Shown: piece after piece, positions 5,197-12,148 of the stretch
Layout: every line of letters begins with the position of its first letter
Numbering within the stretch: the first letter of the stretch is position 1
Assembly (NCBI GenBank): GCA_900543295.1
Contig: UQQY01000034.1
Coordinates: 1-15,371 of the forward strand
DNA length: 15,371 nucleotides
DNA from: an uncultured Oscillospiraceae bacterium
GTDB lineage: Bacteria; Bacillota; Clostridia; Oscillospirales; Ruminococcaceae
Reading direction: 5' to 3'
Notes under the pieces: generated by a model
The model's input: only the letters and a program-made list of their open reading frames with translations
Told to the model about the DNA's origin: nothing
Databases searched by the model: none
Position numbers and translations under genes: made by a program

Positions 5197-6665
5197 CTGC
5201 ATTATTTCTTACGGTATTAAAGGTTTCGGCTGCTATGGGAGCGGTTATCTGCGTAATGTGGCTTTTACTGCGCTGTTTTTACAAAAGGTGCAGTGCAAAA
5301 ACGACTTATGTCATATGGGGAATTCTGGCTCTGCGCTTGCTTTTGCCTTTTTCTTTAAACCTTGCGGCAGCGCCTCTGCACATTGCGCCCGATACAGCAG
5401 TGTATCGCGTGGCCGCACCGCTTTCGGACAAAATCCAGCCTAATATGAACGCTTTGCAGCAAACGGAGGAACAGGCGCCGTCTCTTTTCACGATTTTGTG
5501 CTATGTATGGCTTGCAGGCGTGCTTTTTCTCCTGCTGATGCAGATTGTTCAATATATTTTATTCAGAAAGCGCCTTTGGCGCTGGAGCCGCTTTGCTGAA
5601 CACGCCGTCCCGCTGGAGCTTTTTGAATCGGTCAAAAAGGACTGCGGAATAAAGGGGAAGGTGCGCATCCGGTTAAGCGGCGCCGCTGAAACGCCGCTTT
5701 TGACTGGAATCATAAGACCTGTTCTCTATCTTCCGGATCGCGCTTTGCCGGAAGATGTAGTCCGTTTTGTGTTTCAGCATGAGCTTATGCATTTCAAAAG
5801 GCGTGATCTATGGTATAAGGCCGTGCTGCTTGCCGTGCGGACTGTTCACTGGTTTAATCCGGCGGTCTGGCTGCTTTTTTCCGAATCGTCACAGGCGATG
5901 GAATGTGCGTGCGATGACACGGTGCTCTACGGACGAACAGCGGAGGAGCGGAAAATGTATGGCGAAGCGATCCTTTTCTGCATCAAGCAGCGCACCGTCG
6001 GGAAGGCGGTGTTGGCTACAGGATTCTATGACGGGATGCGCGCCCTGCGGAAACGTTTTCGGAACTTATTTGAAAACGCCGGAAAGAAGCGCGGGTATTT
6101 TTTGATGCCGGTACTGGCGCTGTTCATGCTGGCGTCCGGCGGAGCGGTTTCGTCCGCGCGCGCTTCGGAAGCGATGTGTTCATGGGAGCTCTCCGCAGTG
6201 GACGGGCCATTTGATGTACGGCTGGATTTGCCGGAGGGACTTACCGTTAAGGCGTTTGCCGGGGAAGAAACCGTATTTTTGCCGGGACGCCCCGCTTTTA
6301 CGATCTGGAACGGCTCAGAGAAGGCCGGAAGCATTTCCTTTTCTGAATTTGAACAGTATCCGGATGTTCCGCCGGAGCGGTATTACCATATGGTGTACTG
6401 CGATTTTATGAACAGCAGTATGGTGGATTGGGACAGCGGATATGCGCCTGTTCGAGAGACGGAAGACTTTTGTGCGGCGGTCGATACTGCGGCGGTTTCC
6501 ATTCCGTTAAACGGAGGCATGCGGCGGGAGGAATATACGTTTCAGGCGGTTCTGGCATATGATATACAGCTTTCCCAATATATTGTGCTGACGTTTGACC
6601 CTTCGTTTATTTTGGAAGAAGCCGTGCTTTCCGGAATTGCGGAGAGCGTGCAGATGATGCGGTGA
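5193..6665 (+). CDS. M56 family membrane metalloprotease, BlaR1/MecR1-like sensor
   Basis: The start is ATG 5193, inside the repressor's stop (ATGA overlap), giving 490 residues. Membrane segments lie at about 3-29, 38-59, 97-123, perhaps 213-231, and 303-320. The zinc protease motif HELMH (196-200) is present, with ECACDD (237-242) supplying the likely third ligand. Topology matches BlaR1, with the protease facing the cytoplasm and the C-terminus outside. BlaR1 ends in a penicillin-binding sensor of about 250 residues. Here the external part (about 321-490) is only 170 residues, and I see no SxxK, SxN or KTG motif. It therefore probably senses something other than beta-lactam through acylation. 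The likely role is to detect an envelope signal and inactivate the upstream repressor; signal and target genes are unknown. Confidence 0.87.
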   Translation: MTALFLTVLKVSAAMGAVICVMWLLLRCFYKRCSAKTTYVIWGILALRLLLPFSLNLAAAPLHIAPDTAVYRVAAPLSDKIQPNMNALQQTEEQAPSLFTILCYVWLAGVLFLLLMQIVQYILFRKRLWRWSRFAEHAVPLELFESVKKDCGIKGKVRIRLSGAAETPLLTGIIRPVLYLPDRALPEDVVRFVFQHELMHFKRRDLWYKAVLLAVRTVHWFNPAVWLLFSESSQAMECACDDTVLYGRTAEERKMYGEAILFCIKQRTVGKAVLATGFYDGMRALRKRFRNLFENAGKKRGYFLMPVLALFMLASGGAVSSARASEAMCSWELSAVDGPFDVRLDLPEGLTVKAFAGEETVFLPGRPAFTIWNGSEKAGSISFSEFEQYPDVPPERYYHMVYCDFMNSSMVDWDSGYAPVRETEDFCAAVDTAAVSIPLNGGMRREEYTFQAVLAYDIQLSQYIVLTFDPSFILEEAVLSGIAESVQMMR

Positions 6666-6684
6666 CGGAAAAGTGAGTGGGAGT

Positions 6685-7005
6685 ATGGAAAAGAGAATAC
6701 AGATGATGTGCAGGGGCGTTCTTCTGATACTGGCATTGCTGTGCGGAATCAAAATACTTTTTGAGCCGAAGGCGCTCTTGCGGAAGAGCGATCTCTGTTC
6801 CGACGGCGGAACTGTGATCTTACTGGCTGAGGATCGGGTGTTCGGCGGGACGGGGTATTATGCGCGGTACTATGTCTGGATTGCATCGGAGGAGGAAAAA
6901 ATCTGTTTTGCAGTGCGTCAGAACGAATACAAAATGCATTGGATTGGAGAAAGGATAGAACTTTCTGAAATGACAGGATTAAGCTGCATGCGCCGAACAC
7001 AATAA
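6685..7005 (+). CDS. Small membrane-anchored protein, function unknown
   Basis: It begins 19 bases after the M56 gene's stop, so it is probably third in the repressor operon. ATG 6685 follows GTGGGAG; GTG 6673 would add four residues and has no better ribosome site. The 106-residue product has one hydrophobic segment near the start (about 8-24, CRGVLLILALLCGIKIL) and then about 80 polar residues, likely outside the membrane, including an aromatic-rich YYARYYVWI near residue 58. I recognise no family. Its place suggests an accessory to the sensor or a product of the response, which is inference from context only. No terminator precedes it; one follows at 7051-7086. Confidence 0.65.
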   Translation: MEKRIQMMCRGVLLILALLCGIKILFEPKALLRKSDLCSDGGTVILLAEDRVFGGTGYYARYYVWIASEEEKICFAVRQNEYKMHWIGERIELSEMTGLSCMRRTQ

Positions 7006-7050
7006 ACGCTCGCTTATCAGCAGCGGAAATGATGTAGTACCGGCCTCATA

Positions 7051-7086
7051 CAAGCGCTTTTTCGCTTTTAAGTGAAAAAGCGCTTG
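7051..7086 (+). terminator. Intrinsic terminator between the BlaI operon and pheA
   Basis: The arms CAAGCGCTTTTTC (7051-7063) and GAAAAAGCGCTTG (7074-7086) pair perfectly over 13 bp, and the stem can extend inward to leave a very small loop. The T run is inside the stem and no long T tract follows, so efficiency is uncertain. The last three bases belong to the -35 of the next promoter. Confidence 0.65.
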
Positions 7087-7112
7087 TCTATCCAGTACGA
7101 TTGTGCTATAAT
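7084..7112 (+). promoter_or_regulatory. Promoter of the aromatic amino acid operon
   Basis: TTGTCT (7084-7089), a 17-base spacer and TATAAT (7107-7112), with TG at 7104-7105 forming an extended -10. Transcription should start near 7119, leaving a leader of only about 37 bases before pheA. That is too short for a T-box or a peptide attenuator. Confidence 0.85.
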
Positions 7113-7155
7113 AGCATCTATTGAACAAACCGCTTTGTACAGGGGAGGAATCAGG

Positions 7156-8223
7156 ATGGACAAGCTTACACAGGCGCGCGCGCGCATTAACGAAATTGAC
7201 GCGCAGATTGCGCCGCTTTTTGAAGAGCGGATGCGCGCAGTAGAGGACGTCATTGCCTATAAGCTTGAAAACGGCCTTCCGGTATTTGATGCGGCGCGGG
7301 AGGACGCGCTGCTGGAAAGAAACAGCGCTTTTATTCAGGACGAAGCATATCGTCCGTATTATACGGATTTCCAGCGCGCCGTCATGCGTATTTCCAAGCA
7401 GTATCAGCGAAGCCTTCTCTCTGCGGGCACCGTTGCCTATCAGGGGACAGAGGGCGCGTATGCCTCCATTGCGCTGAGAAAGCTGTTTCCGCATCAGAAA
7501 GAGCGCTCCTATGAAACGTGGAACGAGGTTTTTACGGCGGTAGAGGACGGGGACGCTGCGTGCGGCGTGGTGCCGTTTGAAAATTCCTACACCGGCGAAG
7601 TCGGCGAGGTTTTGGATTTGTTATACCGCCACGATATTTATATCCGCGAGATCTATGACCTGCCGATCCGTCACTATCTTTTGGGCGTGCCGGGCGCGTC
7701 TGTGACGGATATTAAACAGGTGTATTCCCATCCGCAGGCATTAAGCCAGTGCCGTGCCTTTTTGGAGCCGTACCGTTTTGAGCAGGTGCCGTATTTAAAC
7801 ACTGCGCTTGCGGCGGAATATGTTGCGAGGACAGGCGATAAAACGAAAGCGGCCATCGCGTCTGAAGAGACGGCGGAGCTTTACGGACTCCAGATCTTAA
7901 AAAAGAACATCAATACAAGCAATGAGAATACAACGCGCTTTATCGTGGTTTCGCGTGAGCCTGGGCTCACCGGCAACCGGTTTTCTCTGCTGTTTACGCT
8001 TCGCCATGACGCCGGACAGCTTGCGGCTGTGATGCAGGTAATCGCGCAGAACGGCTTTAATATGGAGTGTATCCGTTCCAAGTCCATGCACGATCTGCCG
8101 TGGCAGTATTACTTTTATGTGGAGATTGTGGGCGACGCCTCTTCGGAGAAAGCGAAGGCAATGATCGGGCAGATCGAACCGCTTTGTACGCGGCTTAAAG
8201 TCCTTGGCGCATATGTGAAGTAG
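7156..8223 (+). CDS. pheA: Bifunctional chorismate mutase / prephenate dehydratase (P-protein)
   Basis: It converts chorismate to prephenate and then to phenylpyruvate. ATG 7156 follows AGGGGAGGA (7141-7149); the longer open frame from 7072 starts inside the terminator hairpin. The 355 residues divide into an AroQ-type mutase (about 1-85), dehydratase (about 92-265) and ACT domain (about 274-352). Mutase residues equivalent to E. coli R11, R28, K39, D48, R51 and E52 appear as R8, R25, K36, D45, R48 and E49. The dehydratase shows YQGTEGAYA (95-103), VPFENSYTGEV (139-149) and TTRF (259-262). In the ACT domain the phenylalanine-binding GALV and ESRP-type motifs read GQLA (287-290) and RSKS (307-310), so feedback control may differ. 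It is the first gene of the operon. Confidence 0.94.
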   Translation: MDKLTQARARINEIDAQIAPLFEERMRAVEDVIAYKLENGLPVFDAAREDALLERNSAFIQDEAYRPYYTDFQRAVMRISKQYQRSLLSAGTVAYQGTEGAYASIALRKLFPHQKERSYETWNEVFTAVEDGDAACGVVPFENSYTGEVGEVLDLLYRHDIYIREIYDLPIRHYLLGVPGASVTDIKQVYSHPQALSQCRAFLEPYRFEQVPYLNTALAAEYVARTGDKTKAAIASEETAELYGLQILKKNINTSNENTTRFIVVSREPGLTGNRFSLLFTLRHDAGQLAAVMQVIAQNGFNMECIRSKSMHDLPWQYYFYVEIVGDASSEKAKAMIGQIEPLCTRLKVLGAYVK

Positions 8224-8234
8224 CAGAGCTTCCG

Positions 8235-8262
8235 GCATTCAGCACGGAAATGTGCGGGATGC
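8235..8262 (+). other. mRNA hairpin in the pheA-aroB gap
   Basis: An 11-bp stem with one mismatch and one G-T pair (8235-8245 with 8252-8262, loop 6) lies in the 84-base gap, the longest in this operon. There is no T run, so it is more likely an RNA-processing or stability element than a terminator. Confidence 0.4.
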
Positions 8263-8307
8263 GTGGGAGGATGAAGAGATACAATAGGAACAAAGAGGGA
8301 TTGTGGT

Positions 8308-9321
8308 ATGGAGCTTCAGCTTGATTTAAAACCAAAAGGTTATTCTGTTTTTTTGGGCAGAGGGGATTTTTCGCACCTTTCGCGCTTTACCGATTTAAAC
8401 GGGAAGATACTCGTCCTGACGGACGACGGCGTGCCGGAGGAACACGTCCGGACGGTTATGGAACAGTGCGCAAATGCCACGGTGATGACCGTGCAGCACG
8501 GAGAGGGCGCCAAAAGCTTTCCGGTGTTTGAGGATGTCTGCCGGAAGCTTTTGGCTTTGAAATTCGGGCGGCGCGATCTGCTCATTGCAGTGGGCGGCGG
8601 TGTTGTCGGCGATCTGGGCGGTTTTGCGGCCGCCTGCTATATGCGGGGCATTCGTTTCGTCAATATGCCGACCACGAGCCTGTCACAGATTGATTCGAGC
8701 ATCGGCGGAAAAACGGCGATCAATTTGGACGGCGTGAAAAACAGCATCGGCGCGTTTTACCAGCCGGAGCTTGTCGTTGCGGATCCGGATGTGCTCTCGA
8801 CTTTGCCGCGCCGCCATTTGAACAACGGATTGGTCGAGGCGGTGAAAGCGGGACTTATCGGGGATGCGGCGCTGTTTTCACTGTTTGAAGAAACGGACGT
8901 GTACAGCCGCATCGACGAGATCATCTATCGTTCACTCTGCGTGAAAAAGCGCGTAGTCGAGCAGGATGAAAAGGAAACGGGTCTGCGCAAAACGTTAAAT
9001 TTCGGTCATACCATCGGGCACGGCGTGGAGAGCGTATATGGCCTTTCCGGGCTTCTGCACGGCGAGTCCGTTGCGGTGGGGATGCTCCCGATGATCGGAA
9101 ACAGCGCGCTGCGCGAAAGGGTGCGTAAGGTTTTCAAAAAGATTGAGGTGAATCCGGATATGCCGTATGATCCGGACGCCGTTTATGAGGCGGTTACGCG
9201 CGATAAGAAGACGCACGGCGACGCCATTTCTATCATTTGTGTGGATGAGCCGGGCAAAGCGGAGATCCGCGAGGTGAAAACGGCTTCGCTCTATGCACTT
9301 CTGAAAGGACAGGAACAATGA
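8308..9321 (+). CDS. aroB: 3-dehydroquinate synthase
   Basis: This is the second shikimate pathway enzyme, an NAD- and metal-dependent cyclase turning DAHP into 3-dehydroquinate. ATG 8308 has AGAGGGA (8294-8300) 7 bases upstream. At 337 residues it is near the usual 340-370. The signature VGGGVVGDLGGFAA (95-108) binds NAD and phosphate; PTTSLSQIDSSIGGKTAIN (121-139) follows. The metal ligands are E177 (in NGLVEAVKAG), H234 (NFGHTIGH) and H251 (LLHGES). All expected motifs are present. Its stop overlaps the aroC start by 4 bases (ATGA), so the two should be translationally coupled. Confidence 0.95.
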   Translation: MELQLDLKPKGYSVFLGRGDFSHLSRFTDLNGKILVLTDDGVPEEHVRTVMEQCANATVMTVQHGEGAKSFPVFEDVCRKLLALKFGRRDLLIAVGGGVVGDLGGFAAACYMRGIRFVNMPTTSLSQIDSSIGGKTAINLDGVKNSIGAFYQPELVVADPDVLSTLPRRHLNNGLVEAVKAGLIGDAALFSLFEETDVYSRIDEIIYRSLCVKKRVVEQDEKETGLRKTLNFGHTIGHGVESVYGLSGLLHGESVAVGMLPMIGNSALRERVRKVFKKIEVNPDMPYDPDAVYEAVTRDKKTHGDAISIICVDEPGKAEIREVKTASLYALLKGQEQ

Positions 9322-10435
9322 AAAGCACAATAGGAGACGCCATATCCGTTACGCTGTTCGGCGAGTCGCACTCCGCGGCGATCGGCGCGGTAGTGGAAGG
9401 GCTTGCCCCGGGAATAAAGCTTGATCTCGATTTTATCGCGGCGCAGATGGACAAGCGCCGCCGAAGGGGAAAATTTCGACTGGGCGGCATGAAGCGGATG
9501 AAATCCGCTTTGTAAGCGGTTTTTTTAACGGATATACGACCGGTACGCCGCTCTGCCTGATGATTGAAAACCAGTCGCAGAGAAGCGGCGACTATGAGGC
9601 GGCAAAGGCGCTCGCGCGTCCCTCTCATGCGGACTATACGGCGTATGAGAAGTATATGGGCTTTCAGGATTACCGCGGCGGCGGCCATTTTTCCGGTCGG
9701 CTTACTGCGCCGATTGTAGCGGTGGGTGCAATCTGCCTGCAAATTTTAAAGAAACACGGTATCATGGTGGGCACGCATATCAAATCCCTGCACGGCATAG
9801 ACGACATTCCCTTTGCCGAAGAGGATGCGGCGCTTGCGGCGCAGCTTGACCGGATAAACGGCGCGTATCTCGCCGTGCTTGACGAAGCGGCGGGAGAGCG
9901 TATGACGGCGGAAATGGAGAAAGCTGCCGAAATGGGAGACAGCGTGGGCGGCGTTCTGGAAACGGCGGTCATCGGTATGCCGGCGGGGATCGGCGAGCCG
10001 TTTTTTCATTCCATTGAGAGCAGGCTTTCCGCCCTGTTATACAGCGTGCCGGCAGTAAAGGGTGTGGCGTTCGGAGACGGCTTTGGTTTTGCAGAACTTT
10101 ACGGAAGCGAAGCAAACGATCCGTTTTACATGAAAAACGGAAGAGTCAGAACCCGCACCAATCGAAACGGCGGCATAAACGGCGGTATTTCAAACGGTAT
10201 GCCGATCCGTTTTCAGACGGCGGTAAAGCCCACGCCTTCTATTTATCAGGAACAGCAGACGGTAAACGTCTTAAAAAAGGAGGACGCCGTTTTGCAGATC
10301 AGAGGACGGCATGATCCGGCGATTATCCACCGTGCGCGCGTGGTAGCCGACTCTGTGACGGCGATTGCTCTCACGGACTTGTTTTGTGAGCGGTACGGCT
10401 ATCTCTGGACGGCGGATTCTGATTTGGGCGAGTGA
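9318..10435 (+). pseudogene. aroC: Chorismate synthase, split by a single-base frameshift
   Basis: Chorismate synthase makes chorismate from EPSP using reduced FMN and is the last common step of the pathway. The start frame (ATG 9318) gives the correct N-terminus with FGESHSAAIG (14-23), but after K46-R47-R48 it diverges and stops at 9513-9515 (65 residues). The rest of the protein lies in the -1 frame: GKISTGRHEADE from 9467, GYTTGTP, RSGDYEAAKALARPSHADYT, DYRGGGHFSGRLTA, GDSVGGVLETAVIGMPAGIGEP and the C-terminal RTRTNRNGGINGG, to TGA 10433-10435. Adding one C at about 9462 restores the typical KRRPKGKIST and a 372-residue protein of normal length. No other damage is visible, so the break is recent, a sequence error, or recoded. 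Internal ATG 9560 could only make an incomplete protein. Confidence 0.9.
9492..9526 (+). terminator. Competing hairpins with T7 tract inside aroC, just at the frameshift stop
   Basis: AAGCGGAT (9492-9499) pairs with ATCCGCTT (9503-9510), or CCGCTT (9505-9510) pairs with AAGCGG (9514-9519), followed directly by seven T (9520-9526). The second fold looks like an intrinsic terminator. In an intact aroC, ribosomes would cover it. With the frameshift stop at 9513-9515 it may be exposed and reduce downstream transcription. It may also be a coincidence of coding sequence. Confidence 0.3.
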
Positions 10436-10455
10436 CAGGCGAAGGAGGCGTTACC

Positions 10456-11718
10456 TTGGAAAAATACGGGCTGATAGGGGAAAAGCTCGGCCACAGCTTT
10501 TCAAAGCCCATCCATGAGCAGCTTGGCGGTTATCCCTATGAGCTGATGCCGATGAATGAGGCGGCGGTACATACGCTGTTTGCTGAAAAGGCGTTTTCGG
10601 CTGTCAATGTGACCATTCCCTATAAGCAGACGGTCATACCGCTGTGCAGCGAGGTGGATGACCGCGCTCTGGCGATCGGCGCGGTCAACACAGTGGTAAA
10701 CCGGTCGGGACGGCTCTGCGGCTACAATACGGATTTTGACGGATTCTTCTATCTGGTAAAGCGTTTGGGCGTCGATCCCAAAGAGAAGCATGTGATGATT
10801 CTGGGAAGCGGCGGAACCTGCAAGACGGTTTCAGCGGTTATGCGGCACTGCGGTGCGAAAAGCATTACGGTTGTGAGCCGCCGCAGGAGCGAAAACACCG
10901 TCACTTATGAGGAGGCGGTCACTCTTTCAAAAACGCAGATCCTTGTAAACGCATCGCCCTGCGGTATGTATCCGGACAACGATGGTCTGCCGATTGATTT
11001 ATCCGTCTTTCCCGATCTCTGCGCCGTGTTCGACGTGGTATATAACCCGCTCAGGACAAGGCTTTTGCAGGAGGCTGCACGGCTTCATATTCCGCATACC
11101 GGCGGACTTCGGATGCTTGTGGCGCAGGCAAAATATGCCGCCGAGCTGTTTACCGGAAACAAAATCAGCGGTACGCGGATTGAAGAGATTCACCGAACGC
11201 TTGTCACAGAAAAAACGAATCTTGTTTTATGCGGAATGCCCTCGTGCGGCAAGACGACGCTTGGAAAGCTTGCCGCCGGGCAGATGAACCGCCGCTTTGC
11301 GGATATTGACGACGAGATCGTCAAAGAGGCGGGAATGGATATTCCGGCTATTTTCAGGGAAAAGGGAGAGCCGTGGTTTAGAGAACTGGAGGCGGCGGTT
11401 GCGGCGCGGCTTTCAAAGGAAAACGGGCTGGTCATAGCCTGCGGCGGCGGTACGGTTCTGCGGGAAGAAAGCGTGCGGAGATTAAAGCAAAACGGCGTGC
11501 TCTGCCTGATCGACTGTCCGCTTCCGCTGCTTTTCGGCGGGAATGGGCGTCCGCTCGCGCAGAACAGGGAGCAGATCGCCGCGCTGTATGAAACGCGGAT
11601 GCCGGTCTATCAAAGCTGCGCCGATTTTACTGTGTGCCATGCAGGAATCCGCAGAGAGGACGATCTTGCCGACGCTGCAACAATAAAGGAGAGATTTTAT
11701 GAAGCTGCTTGTCGTTAA
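10456..11718 (+). CDS. Shikimate dehydrogenase-shikimate kinase fusion
   Basis: The 420-residue product joins two consecutive pathway enzymes. AroE (about 1-245) reduces 3-dehydroshikimate with NADPH: GHSFSKPIH (12-20) binds substrate with S14 and S16, NVTIPYK carries the catalytic K57, and NTD (91-93) gives its Asp partner. GSGGTCKT (117-124) is the nucleotide loop and GLRMLVAQA (217-225) the C-terminal signature. AroK (about 254-420) phosphorylates shikimate: P-loop GMPSCGKT (260-267), FADIDDE (281-287), FRELE (308-312), CGGGTV (329-334), lid GRPL (364-367) and ETRMPVY (379-385). The linker is only about ten residues. TTG 10456 is preferred because GAAGGAGG (10441-10448) is well spaced; GTG 10432 would overlap the aroC stop and add eight residues. 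The last 20 bases overlap aroQ. Confidence 0.92.
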   Translation: MEKYGLIGEKLGHSFSKPIHEQLGGYPYELMPMNEAAVHTLFAEKAFSAVNVTIPYKQTVIPLCSEVDDRALAIGAVNTVVNRSGRLCGYNTDFDGFFYLVKRLGVDPKEKHVMILGSGGTCKTVSAVMRHCGAKSITVVSRRRSENTVTYEEAVTLSKTQILVNASPCGMYPDNDGLPIDLSVFPDLCAVFDVVYNPLRTRLLQEAARLHIPHTGGLRMLVAQAKYAAELFTGNKISGTRIEEIHRTLVTEKTNLVLCGMPSCGKTTLGKLAAGQMNRRFADIDDEIVKEAGMDIPAIFREKGEPWFRELEAAVAARLSKENGLVIACGGGTVLREESVRRLKQNGVLCLIDCPLPLLFGGNGRPLAQNREQIAALYETRMPVYQSCADFTVCHAGIRREDDLADAATIKERFYEAACR

Positions 11719-12148
11719 CGGGCCGAATTTAAATATGCTGGGAATCCGTGAACCGCAGATCTACGGCAAAAATACCTATGCAGGACTTGTCTCGTTCATC
11801 GAAGAAGTCTGTGCACGGGAGAAAATCGAGGTCGAGGTGATGCAGAGCAACCACGAGGGCATGATTGTAGATGCAATCCAGGCCGCCTATCAGAAAAAGG
11901 ACGGCATTGTCATCAATCCTGCGGCCTATACGCATACGAGCGTTGCGATTTTAGACGCATTAAAGGCCGTCGGACTTCCTGCGGTTGAGGTGCACCTCTC
12001 AAACATCTATGACCGCGAGGAATTCCGCCATATTTCTTATCCGGGCATGGCGTGCGTCAAAACCTTTTGCGGATACGGCTTTGCAGGTTATGAAATGGCA
12101 ATTTTATACTTAAAAGATTTGTTAAGTGGAGTGATAGCGGAACCATGA
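11699..12148 (+). CDS. aroQ: 3-dehydroquinate dehydratase, type II
   Basis: It dehydrates 3-dehydroquinate to 3-dehydroshikimate. The 149-residue length is typical of the small dodecameric type II enzyme. The N-terminal signature NGPNLNMLGIREPQIYG (7-23) includes R17 and the catalytic Y22. NHEG (51-54), INPAAYTHTS (72-81), EVHLSNI (97-103) with catalytic H99, and FRHISY (109-114) with R110 complete the active site. ATG 11699 has AAAGGAGAG (11686-11694) just upstream, inside the end of the fused aroE/K gene. The two overlap by 20 bases, so translation is probably coupled. The stop overlaps the next start by 4 bases (ATGA). Confidence 0.95.
   Translation: MKLLVVNGPNLNMLGIREPQIYGKNTYAGLVSFIEEVCAREKIEVEVMQSNHEGMIVDAIQAAYQKKDGIVINPAAYTHTSVAILDALKAVGLPAVEVHLSNIYDREEFRHISYPGMACVKTFCGYGFAGYEMAILYLKDLLSGVIAEP

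Noticed and set aside
7113..7155. T-box riboswitch or leader-peptide attenuator controlling pheA
   Set aside because: The predicted leader is about 37 bases, with no T-box motif, specifier hairpin or Phe-rich short reading frame.
9560..10435. An independent gene starting at ATG 9560
   Set aside because: Its frame continues upstream with conserved chorismate synthase sequence to about 9464, so it is the body of aroC rather than a separate gene.
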